Below are positions 57,604 through 64,000 of a DNA stretch of 64,000 bases, one piece after another. Both the position numbers and the translations under genes were made by a program. The stretch spans positions 1-64,000 of the forward strand of contig JBEKPS010000010.1 in the NCBI GenBank assembly GCA_049520515.1, read 5' to 3'. The DNA is from JAFAMS01 sp049520515 (lineage in GTDB: Bacteria > Vulcanimicrobiota > Vulcanimicrobiia > Vulcanimicrobiales > Vulcanimicrobiaceae). Numbering within the stretch: the stretch's first letter is position 1; each line of letters opens with the position of its first letter. Under the pieces are notes generated by a model, which made no database searches, was not told the DNA's origin, and saw nothing but the letters and a program-made list of their open reading frames with translations.

Positions 57604-58397
57604 ACTTGCGTGAGGCCGAGCCCGCGGAGATTCGGGCTGCGATTCGCGCCGGAGAATACGACGGACCAACGGCGGGGCTCGCACCGCAGTACGTGCAGAC
57701 GAATCTCGTCGTTATCCCAAGCGATCATGCCGCCGACATGGCCGATCTTTGCGCGCGCAACCCCGTGCCGTGCGCGCTGATCGAAACCTTAGCTCCGGGA
57801 AAGTTCGCACCGCAGTGCGCGCCCGATGCGGATATTCGGACCGATCTTTCGCAGTACCGCGTCTATCGCAAAGGCCTCTTGCTCGAGAAGCGGCACGACA
57901 TTCTCGATCTTTGGCACGAAGATTTCGTGACGTTCTTGATCGGCTGCTCGTACACGTTCGAGTACGCGCTGGAACAGGCTGGATTTCCGATGCGGCATCA
58001 CGTTGAAGGAAAGAGCGTGCCGATGTATCGCACGTCGATGCGCTTGATGCCCGCCGGACGACTTTGGGGCCACATGGTCGTGAGCATGCGCCCGTTCAAA
58101 CCGGAAGACGTCGACACCGTTCGCGAGATCACGCGTCCGTATCGCGCCGCGCACGGTGAACCCGTGCATTGGGGAGATCCGGATGCGATCGGCATTCGCC
58201 GTCTCGATCATCCCGATGAAGGCGACGCCGTGACACTCGAACGCGGAGAGGTTCCGGTGTTTTGGGGTTGCGGCGTCACGCCGCAAGCCGTTGCAATCGA
58301 GAGCCGAATTCCGTACGTGATCGTCCACGAGCCGGGACACATGTTCATTACGGACATGCGCCATGAGGAGCTGGCGCTACAAGCCGGTCGCCGTTAG
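57600..58397 (+). CDS. DUF1445 family protein (putative hydro-lyase / D-glutamate cyclase-like)
   Basis: 265 aa. The family signature is seen in AAIRAGEYDGPTAGLAPQYVQTNLVVIP, YRVYRKGLL, VTFLIGCSYTFEYALEQAGFPMRH, NxxMYRTSMR (here PMYRTSMRLMPAG) and VFWGCGVTPQAVAI followed by HEPGHMFITDM. DUF1445 proteins are annotated as putative hydro-lyases, and some vertebrate homologues act as D-glutamate cyclase. GTG start overlapping the upstream stop by 4 nt; the end overlaps a small convergent gene by 21 nt. Confidence 0.9.
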   Translation: MNLREAEPAEIRAAIRAGEYDGPTAGLAPQYVQTNLVVIPSDHAADMADLCARNPVPCALIETLAPGKFAPQCAPDADIRTDLSQYRVYRKGLLLEKRHDILDLWHEDFVTFLIGCSYTFEYALEQAGFPMRHHVEGKSVPMYRTSMRLMPAGRLWGHMVVSMRPFKPEDVDTVREITRPYRAAHGEPVHWGDPDAIGIRRLDHPDEGDAVTLERGEVPVFWGCGVTPQAVAIESRIPYVIVHEPGHMFITDMRHEELALQAGRR

Positions 58398-58625
58398 CTC
58401 CTCGATAAACGCCTGCGTGCGCGGACTCTCGAACCACGCCGTAACGAGATCACGGAGCGATGCGTGTTTTCGCAGCTCCGTGATGTGGCTTTGAATGTTT
58501 GCCGCCGTCGGACGATCGGAAGCGAGCTCGCGCTTCAAGGCTTCGACGCGAGCTCGTGCTTCAGGATCGTTGGGAATCGCGGCGTGGAGTTTGTCGGCTG
58601 GAAAATCGATGCTATCGTCGGGCAT
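58377..58625 (-). CDS. small helical protein, unknown function
   Basis: 82 aa, acidic and mostly helical: FPADKLHAAIPNDPEARARVEALKREL, PTAANIQSHITELRKH, FIEELTATGL. I do not recognise a family. It begins 6 bp after the DoxX stop on the same strand, with AGAGGG just before the ATG, so it is probably translated from the DoxX message. Confidence 0.5.
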   Translation of the reverse strand: MPDDSIDFPADKLHAAIPNDPEARARVEALKRELASDRPTAANIQSHITELRKHASLRDLVTAWFESPRTQAFIEELTATGL

Positions 58626-58631
58626 GCCCTC

Positions 58632-59141
58632 TTAATTCCCAGCGGGCTGGCTGGTTGCCGCTTTTCGGCGCGTCGCATGGTTCCCGACTCCGGCGAGGAT
58701 TCCGAGTCCGACCGCTATCCAGCTGATCGTGGGCGTCCAGAGCGCGTTCAGACCGAAGGCAGCGTCGAGGCTGTAGGTGCCGAATCCGGTGAAGGCCAGC
58801 AAGAAAGCGTAGCCTGCGTATACGAGCGGAAGCTCGAAACCGTTTTCCTGGGCGAAGAACCCTTTCGGGGCATGCACGCTGAGCGCCGCGGTCGTCATAA
58901 CTGCGATGATGAACATCGGTCCGATTGGGCCGAGAAGGCCGAAGGCGACCAGAAGTCCGCCTGCTAGCTCGCTAAAGCCCGCAGCGGCGGCGTAAAGGCG
59001 ACCCGGCCGGAATCCGATTGTCTCGAAGAAGCCGCCGGTGCCGGCTAGCCCGTAGCCTCCGAACATGCCGAAGAGTTTCTGCGCGCCGTGGGCGGCGAAG
59101 CCAAGCCCGATCAGGCGTACCAGAAGTAGTGCGAGGTCCAT
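58632..59141 (-). CDS. DoxX family membrane protein
   Basis: 169 aa with four membrane segments. LVRLIGLGFAAHGAQKLFGMFGG, the strongly conserved LYAAAAGFSELAGGLLVAFGLLGPIG, then ALSVHAPKGFFAQENGFELPL identify DoxX. Members are terminal-oxidase subunits or detoxification-linked proteins of loosely known role. AAGGAGA lies seven bases before the ATG. Divergent from an HxlR regulator across 88 bp with an operator-like palindrome, the arrangement typical of quinone- or aldehyde-responsive doxX units. Confidence 0.92.
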   Translation of the reverse strand: MDLALLLVRLIGLGFAAHGAQKLFGMFGGYGLAGTGGFFETIGFRPGRLYAAAAGFSELAGGLLVAFGLLGPIGPMFIIAVMTTAALSVHAPKGFFAQENGFELPLVYAGYAFLLAFTGFGTYSLDAAFGLNALWTPTISWIAVGLGILAGVGNHATRRKAATSQPAGN

Positions 59142-59180
59142 TGTGGTTCTCCTTACGAAAAATAAGCTACCAGCATTCTA

Positions 59181-59199
59181 GTAGGTATGATATACTTAC
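59181..59199. promoter_or_regulatory. operator-like inverted repeat for the HxlR regulator
   Basis: GTAGGTAT-GAT-ATACTTAC is an imperfect palindrome (7 of 8 positions match) in the 88-bp space between divergent doxX and hxlR. A third half-site, GTAAGTAT (59224-59231), overlaps the hxlR start codon. HxlR-type proteins bind such short palindromes as dimers, so this is a likely site of autoregulation and doxX control. Confidence 0.55.
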
Positions 59200-59229
59200 G
59201 TCAAGTAGCCTAGCCCACTGGAAGTAAGT

Positions 59230-59595
59230 ATGAATCTCCGGACCGAGCCCAATGTTGCCAAGCATGCCGAAGCAACCGACCATAACGAGATCAGCCCGTT
59301 CTGCCCGCGTTTCCAATACACGCTCGAGCTCATCGGGCGCCGCTGGGTCGGGGCGATCCTCCGCACGCTGATGGGCGCGCCTCGGCGTTTCAATGAGATC
59401 CTAGGCGCAATTCCCGGCCTCTCGGACCGTCTGCTCACCGAGCGTCTGCGCGAGCTGGAGACGGAAGGCATCGTCATCCGGGTCGTGCATAGCGATCGTC
59501 CCGTTCGCGTGACGTACGATCTGACGTGCTGCGGTCGCAGCCTAGAACCCGTGATTCGAAGCGTTTCGGAGTGGGCGGAAGTCTGGGTGCGGTAG
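59230..59595 (+). CDS. HxlR family winged-helix transcriptional regulator
   Basis: 121 aa. HxlR block: CPRFQYTLELIGRRWVGAILRTLMGAPRRFNEIL followed by PGLSDRLLTERLRELETEGIVIR and VTYDLTCCGRSLEPVIRSVSEWAEVW. Cys25 in the N-terminal NEISPFCP, before the helix-turn-helix, is at the position of the redox-sensing Cys of HypR/QorR-type members, though that function is only suggested. Divergent from doxX, which it probably controls. Confidence 0.92.
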   Translation: MNLRTEPNVAKHAEATDHNEISPFCPRFQYTLELIGRRWVGAILRTLMGAPRRFNEILGAIPGLSDRLLTERLRELETEGIVIRVVHSDRPVRVTYDLTCCGRSLEPVIRSVSEWAEVWVR

Positions 59596-59601
59596 GCCCA
59601 G

Positions 59602-60786
59602 TTAGTACGACTTCGGCATCCCTAGGACGTTGTGGGCGATGAACGCAAGCACCAGATTGTTCGCGATCGGCGCGACGAGGAAGAGTCGCGATTCGCGGAA
59701 CTTGCGCTCGATGCCGTACTCTTCCGCGAGACCGTAACCGCCGTGTGCATCCATCGCAGCCTGCGCAGCAGCCCACGTTGCTTGCGATGCGAGCAGCTTT
59801 GCAGCGTTTGATTCGAATCCGGGTTGCTCACCGGCGTCGAAGAGCGCTGCGGCTTTCCAGCGCATCAGGCTTGCCGCTTCAAGCTGCGCATACGCTTGAG
59901 CTAATGGAAACTGCACGCCTTGATTTTGTCCGATCGGCCGCCCGAAGACGATGCGTTCGCTTGCGTACTTCGATGCGCGTTCGATGAACCAATAGCCGTC
60001 GCCTAAGACTTCGGACGCGAGCAGAATGCGCTCGGCGTTCATGCCGCTGAGAATGTAGCGAAACCCTTGGCCCTCTTCGCCAATCAAGTTTTCAACCGGA
60101 ACCTTGAGATTCTGGATGAAGACCTCGTTCGTTTCGTGATTTTCCATGGTGCGAATCGGCTTGACCGTCAGCGCGTCGCCGGCTTCGCGCAAATCGACGA
60201 GCAGAACGCTGAGCCCGTCGGTCTTGCGCTGCACATCGTCGTACGGTGTCGTCCGAACCAAGAGCAACATCAGATCGGAATGCTGGACGCGTGACGTCCA
60301 GACTTTTTGTCCGTTAACGATGTAATGGTCGCCCTTGCGAACGGCAGCCGTCGAAATGCGTGTCGTGTCCGATCCGGCGTTGGGCTCGGTGACGCCGAAG
60401 GCTTGCAGGCGCAGCTTGCCGCTTGCAATGCCAGGAAGATAGCGGCGCTTTTGTTCCGGATTGCCGTGACGCAACATGGTTCCCATCGTATACATTTGTG
60501 CATGCGCTGCGACGGCGGTTCCGTCGGAACGATCGATTGTTTCGAGGACGATCGCGGCTTCCATCAGACCAAGTCCACCACCGCCATATTCCTCGGGGAT
60601 GAGGATCGAGAGCCAACCACCGTCGGTGAGTGCCTTGACGAATTCCTCGGGATATTTGCGTTCACGGTCGAGCGCGGTCCAGTAGTCGTGTCCGAAGCGA
60701 CTGCATAACTGGGCGACAGCGTCACGGATCGCGATCCGTTCGGGCGTCATGGTTAAAGGAATGACCGGTTCGAATGTTGTCGTCAC
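59602..60786 (-). CDS. acyl-CoA dehydrogenase
   Basis: 394 aa FAD enzyme oxidising an acyl-CoA to the 2-enoyl-CoA. Seen: LSILIPEEYGGGGLGLMEAAIVLE, the FAD/substrate motif LQAFGVTEPNAGSDTT, HYIVNGQKVWTS, NEVFIQNLKVPVENLIGEEGQGF and AMDAHGGYGLAEEYGIERKFRESR near the end, where the catalytic Glu of short-chain members lies (EEY). Chain specificity is not readable. 6 bp before the upstream SDR stop, so the last gene of the minus-strand lipid module. Confidence 0.94.
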   Translation of the reverse strand: MTTTFEPVIPLTMTPERIAIRDAVAQLCSRFGHDYWTALDRERKYPEEFVKALTDGGWLSILIPEEYGGGGLGLMEAAIVLETIDRSDGTAVAAHAQMYTMGTMLRHGNPEQKRRYLPGIASGKLRLQAFGVTEPNAGSDTTRISTAAVRKGDHYIVNGQKVWTSRVQHSDLMLLLVRTTPYDDVQRKTDGLSVLLVDLREAGDALTVKPIRTMENHETNEVFIQNLKVPVENLIGEEGQGFRYILSGMNAERILLASEVLGDGYWFIERASKYASERIVFGRPIGQNQGVQFPLAQAYAQLEAASLMRWKAAALFDAGEQPGFESNAAKLLASQATWAAAQAAMDAHGGYGLAEEYGIERKFRESRLFLVAPIANNLVLAFIAHNVLGMPKSY

Positions 60787-60792
60787 CCGTTT

Positions 60793-61635
60793 TTACTTGC
60801 CGCCCCCGATTCGCATCGCCTTGCGGAAGATCATGTCGCGGAATCTCGCCGGCAAAAGCGGGACGATCGCCGCGCCTATGCGTGCCGGCATCCCGACGAT
60901 GTAATGCGTCCTCGGCTTCGAGGCGAACAGCGCATCGACGATCGTGCGCGTCACGAGATCGCTTGAAACACCGGTGCGTTCCTCGATCTCGGATTGCTCC
61001 AAGACGGCTTGCATGGCGCGCCGATATCTCGACGGCAATGCCTTCCAACGTTCTTCAAATCCGTCGCGACCCTTACGCCAAATCGGCGTCTTCACCGAGC
61101 CGGGCTCGATAAGGACAACGTCAATGCCGTCGGGCGCGAGCTCGAATCGTAGCGCGTCGACGAGCGCGCGCAATGCAAACTTGGACGCGCTGTAGGCTCC
61201 GACGAACGGCATCGATATGCGTCCGGAGATCGAGCCCACGAAAACGATGCGTCCGCGATCTGCACGGAGCTGTGGCAAGAATGCTTGCGTGACGGCGATT
61301 TGTCCGAGGACATTGACCTCGAACTGTTTGCGGAGCTCGGATTCCGAAACGTGCTCGATCGGACCGGCGACGACGATCCCCGCGTTGTTTACTAGACCTG
61401 CGAGGCGAACATCGGCGGTGCGGACCGCTTGCGCGGCGTTAGCGATCGACATGGAGTCGGTGACGTCGAGCCGCAAAGGACGAATGTTCGAGTGCTCGTG
61501 CGCCAGGCGCTCCGCGTCTGCCTCGTTGCGCACACCTGCAAAAACCAGCGAACCCATTTGAGCGAGTGCAAGTGCAGCTGCCGCGCCGATTCCGGTCGAC
61601 GTACCGGTGACGACAACGGCTTTCTGTGCGTTCAC
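60793..61635 (-). CDS. short-chain dehydrogenase/reductase
   Basis: 280 aa classical SDR. TGTSTGIG (10-17), NNAG at 83-86, and catalytic Ser135, Tyr148 and Lys152 (VGSISGR, YSASK). The C-terminal 60 residues (VGMPARIGAAIVPLLPARFRDMIF) form a hydrophobic extension as in retinol- or hydroxysteroid-type SDRs, possibly membrane-associated. GTG at 61635 overlaps the acyltransferase TGA (GTGA), which argues against the in-frame ATG 30 bp upstream. Confidence 0.88.
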   Translation of the reverse strand: MNAQKAVVVTGTSTGIGAAAALALAQMGSLVFAGVRNEADAERLAHEHSNIRPLRLDVTDSMSIANAAQAVRTADVRLAGLVNNAGIVVAGPIEHVSESELRKQFEVNVLGQIAVTQAFLPQLRADRGRIVFVGSISGRISMPFVGAYSASKFALRALVDALRFELAPDGIDVVLIEPGSVKTPIWRKGRDGFEERWKALPSRYRRAMQAVLEQSEIEERTGVSSDLVTRTIVDALFASKPRTHYIVGMPARIGAAIVPLLPARFRDMIFRKAMRIGGGK

Positions 61636-62822
61636 GCGGCGTGCGCACCCTCGAGCGTCTCGCAATGAAAGTTGTAGAGATACTCGATAATATCGGTCGT
61701 ACGCGGGAATTCCGGGTGCGTGCGGTGCGGCCTCAGGCGATAGGTCATGCCGTCGGCCTTCGCGATGCCAAGCTGAACAAGACCGTGCAGTGCGCGCAGC
61801 GTCAGACGGTGTGGATTACGCCGCAGCTCCGGCTCGACGAAAAGCACGTCGGGTAACTTCGATAGCGCATTCTCGACCGCGTTCTGTGCCTCAGTCGCGG
61901 TGAAGGTTTGTTCTCCGCGCTCGTGCAGCCACGTACCGAGCAGCGCGCTCGTCGTCACAGGACGAATCCGTTTGAGCTGCAGATCGAGTGGAACGTCCGG
62001 CACGGCTTTATCGAGCCGGTAGAGCATCGAGAGCCTGCGCCCGACGAGCGGATCGTAACTGATGCCGGCGAGCCAAATTTCCGCGAGGGGCGCAAGCCGC
62101 GAGAGCGAACCGCGAAGCCGCTGCATCTTGCCGTCGCCGGAATAGAAGCCTTCAGGCGCTAGAAAGATCGTCGAGCCGGCGCGCTGCAAGTTTTCAAAAT
62201 GCTGGAGATCTGCCTCGAGTTGTTCACGCGTGAGCTGCATCAGCTCTTTGCGGTACGGCTCCAATACTTCAGTTAGCTTGACGCGGGAACGGCTCGCCAA
62301 GAAATGTTCTGCGCGTAAGAGATCGCCGATGCGCTTGACCGTCGCCGGTAGTCGAGAACGAGCCTTTTCGCTAAAGACGATTTCCGCATCGAGATCGCCG
62401 TGCAGGCCTTGTAAGCCATAGGCAACGCTCACAAACGGACGTTCACTCAGCTCGTTTTCGATCGGCTGCAAACCAATCGACGAGAATAACCACCCGAAGT
62501 TCCACATGCGCAATACGGGGCTCAGCCACGGGATGCGCTCTGCGAAAAAGCCGGGCTCCCACATGCGGCGCGAGGAGACCGTGAAAATCGGATAGCGCCA
62601 CGAAATCGTCGCGATCGTGAGGTCCGAGATCAGCACTGCAGACTCGACCTCGTGCTGATGATTTGCAATGAGCAGCGTTGGGCCGCGCTTGCGCGGCAAG
62701 CTTCCCCAACCGCGAATGCGATACGGGAGGCGATAGTAGGACGCGACGGAGAGGATCGACGCCCAGCGGAACGGCTGTATTGCGAGCGGCGCGACGCGAA
62801 GCGCGGACTTCGGATCCTCCAT
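61632..62822 (-). CDS. PlsC-like acyltransferase
   Basis: 396 aa. The acyltransferase block I is NHQHEVES (54-61); the usual Asp of HX4D is Glu60 here, and FLAPEGFYSGDGKM is the block III FPEGTxS equivalent. Other conserved parts: WEPGFFAERIPWLSPVLRMW. The C-terminal 120 residues (LSKLPDVLFVEPELRRNPH, HRTHPEFPRTTDIIEYLYNF) are unrecognised. Probably makes a phospholipid or glycolipid acyl bond, possibly an acylglycerol-type reaction. Overlaps SDR neighbours by 1 nt (TAATG) and 4 nt (GTGA). Confidence 0.78.
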   Translation of the reverse strand: MEDPKSALRVAPLAIQPFRWASILSVASYYRLPYRIRGWGSLPRKRGPTLLIANHQHEVESAVLISDLTIATISWRYPIFTVSSRRMWEPGFFAERIPWLSPVLRMWNFGWLFSSIGLQPIENELSERPFVSVAYGLQGLHGDLDAEIVFSEKARSRLPATVKRIGDLLRAEHFLASRSRVKLTEVLEPYRKELMQLTREQLEADLQHFENLQRAGSTIFLAPEGFYSGDGKMQRLRGSLSRLAPLAEIWLAGISYDPLVGRRLSMLYRLDKAVPDVPLDLQLKRIRPVTTSALLGTWLHERGEQTFTATEAQNAVENALSKLPDVLFVEPELRRNPHRLTLRALHGLVQLGIAKADGMTYRLRPHRTHPEFPRTTDIIEYLYNFHCETLEGAHAA

Positions 62823-63622
62823 TAGTTTCGGGTAATTCCTCGCTCGGCGCGTGCGTCGCGGTTGATTCGTTCTTGAATTCGTGCATCGCAGAATACGGCA
62901 TCGGCGAGCGCCGGAAACGCGCCAATGATGAAGGCGGGGATGCGATAGATAGCCGGGACGATGTGCTTGCGCCGAGGCCGGCGCAAGGCGGCAAGGATTG
63001 CATCCGCGATGATCTCCGGTCCCGGCAACTCATCGCCGCGCGACGGATTCATCGGACTGCGCACGAAGCCCGGCTCGATCAGCGTAACGTCGACGCCGCA
63101 GCTGCGCACTTCGCGCCGAACGCTATCGGTGAGACCACGCAGGCCGAATTTTGAGCCCGAGTAGATGCCCATGACGCCGGCTTCGCCGGCGAGCGATCCA
63201 ATGTTAACGATCGATCCACGTCCCTGCGCCTTCATCACGGGCAGAACGGCGTGCATCAATCGTGCGGGACCGAGTAGGTTGATCGCCAGAACTTTCTCGA
63301 GGTCATTGTCGGTGGAATCGCAGATCGACGGGCTCGAGCCGATCCCCGCAGCGTTGATGAGGATATCGATGCGCCCGAACTCGACCAGCGTCTTGGCGAC
63401 GAGCACGTCGATTTGGTCGCGCCGCGTGATATCGGTTGGAACCACGAGAGCGCGGACGCCGCGGCTCTCGGCTTCGCGTGCCAGGGTCGCCAAAACGGGA
63501 TCCGGAAGCGCCGCCAAGACGACGTTGATCCTTTGCTCGATAAAGGCTCGCACCGTGGCCGAGCCGATTGCGCCCGAGGCGCCTGCCACGATCGCAACGC
63601 GTTCCGAGCCACGGGAGTCCAT
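62822..63622 (-). CDS. short-chain dehydrogenase/reductase
   Basis: 266 aa SDR. AGASGAIG (13-20), NAAG at 90-93, Ser143, Tyr154 and Lys158 (YSGSK). The C-terminus (HIVPAIYRIPAFIIGAFPALADAVF) is again hydrophobic, like the other SDR of this cluster. The first gene of a tightly coupled minus-strand module with acyltransferase, SDR and acyl-CoA dehydrogenase. Substrate unknown; a fatty or isoprenoid alcohol/ketone is a reasonable guess from context. Confidence 0.88.
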   Translation of the reverse strand: MDSRGSERVAIVAGASGAIGSATVRAFIEQRINVVLAALPDPVLATLAREAESRGVRALVVPTDITRRDQIDVLVAKTLVEFGRIDILINAAGIGSSPSICDSTDNDLEKVLAINLLGPARLMHAVLPVMKAQGRGSIVNIGSLAGEAGVMGIYSGSKFGLRGLTDSVRREVRSCGVDVTLIEPGFVRSPMNPSRGDELPGPEIIADAILAALRRPRRKHIVPAIYRIPAFIIGAFPALADAVFCDARIQERINRDARAERGITRN

Positions 63623-63700
63623 GGCCGCGCTGTTATCCGGCCTCGAAGGGATCGCCCTCCCGAACCGCGTTCAAGCGAGCGACGGGCGGGTTATTTGGGC

Positions 63701-64000
63701 ATGAGGATGAGGATGCCATCAAATCTTGCACGAGTAAGCTTAATACTTTTGTCGGTCTTCTTTTTTTCGAGCGAAGCCCGCGCAGATGAAGGATCTGTGA
63801 AACCGCCTGACGTCGTGCAGCGTGTCATGGTGGCGTATGCAGCGAACCTTCACGGCGTGATCGGTATGCAGCGGCATTTTTCGACGCTCATCGACGCCGG
63901 CATCGTGAAACATGCCGAACAAAGCGACAGCGTAATTCTCTTTAAAGACGGTGTGTTCGCGCAGCTGCACTACTACCATGTGCTCGAGGACGGCAAAGAG
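63701..64000 (+). CDS. exported protein, truncated by the window end
   Basis: Open from ATG 63701 to the end with no stop (100 codons visible). N-terminus MRMRMPSNLARVSLILLSVF is a signal segment with likely cleavage after SSEARA. The mature part begins DEGSVKPPDVVQRVM and contains HGVIGMQRHFSTLIDAG and VILFKDGVFAQLHYYHVL. No family recognised. ATG 63707 and 63713 are alternatives; GAGG lies close before each. Divergent from the SDR gene by 78 bp. Confidence 0.65.
   Translation, partial: MRMRMPSNLARVSLILLSVFFFSSEARADEGSVKPPDVVQRVMVAYAANLHGVIGMQRHFSTLIDAGIVKHAEQSDSVILFKDGVFAQLHYYHVLEDGKE

Noticed and set aside
1..64000. CRISPR array, prophage, integrase or rRNA operon
   Set aside because: No regularly spaced direct repeats, phage structural genes, complete integrase or rRNA sequence was seen. 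The only mobile-element traces are in the first 436 bases.

Overview
The window is a gene-dense, visibly GC-rich stretch of a bacterial chromosome with short or overlapping gene junctions and many GTG and TTG starts. HisZ with a short HisG, FtsA/FtsZ, Ffh, a zinc-type L32 and a type-A-like RNase P RNA make it bacterial. The mix (flagellin, c-di-GMP proteins, transsulfuration, a B12 mutase, no rRNA) fits a poorly cultured lineage such as Eremiobacterota/WPS-2 or another Terrabacteria-side phylum. That placement is my inference; no marker here proves it.

Layout. 1-436: debris of an IS3-like transposase joined to a truncated LAGLIDADG endonuclease. 433-10831: metabolic and signalling genes (SnoaL-like, aldo/keto reductase, FecR-like, PP-loop ATPase, membrane metallopeptidase, glutaredoxin, HD-GYP regulator, ROK kinase, YjbQ, pckA, P1 peptidase, desaturase). 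10832-12613: PilZ and GGDEF proteins. 12671-23211: one strand carrying dnaE-hisZ-hisG-hisD-HAD phosphatase-ftsQ-ftsA-ftsZ, with 1-4 nt overlaps from dnaE to ftsQ. 23245-30841: threonine aldolase, DUF3810, M20 hydrolase, SRPBCC, FmdB, a methyltransferase, tRNA-Leu, an esterase. 30790-38112: an APC transporter and cystathionine gamma-lyase, then a divergent B12 mutase pair plus CoA ligase, then cystathionine beta-synthase. 38188-42969: small secreted or unknown proteins, glycerate kinase, YvcK, RapZ. 43037-45049: rnpB, a lone flagellin gene, two tRNA-Ala genes and a divergent tRNA-Ile, followed by an AT-richer DJ-1/PfpI gene. 49158-55593: DUF177-rpmF-fabH-fabD-fabG-acpP-ffh-rpsP-KH protein-rimM, an operon for lipid synthesis, protein targeting and ribosome assembly. 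55590-59595: exported proteins, YihY, DUF1445, and DoxX with a divergent HxlR regulator. 59602-63622: a minus-strand lipid-like module (SDR, acyltransferase, SDR, acyl-CoA dehydrogenase). A truncated exported protein runs off the right end.

The strongest biology is the mutase operon at 33299-36718. The large subunit carries Ile92, Asp119 and Gln210 at the positions that distinguish 2-hydroxyisobutyryl-CoA mutase from methylmalonyl-CoA mutase, it is followed by a separate B12-binding subunit, and a PaaK-like CoA ligase comes next. The second notable pattern is a set of genes (822, 2582, 32109, 55072, about 47072) whose conserved N-termini can only be reached from non-canonical start codons, each at a junction with an upstream stop codon.

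No gap longer than 300 bases lacks a gene or RNA. The largest gaps (8523-8682, 10676-10831, 45050-45238, 51785-51902) are described where something can be seen.
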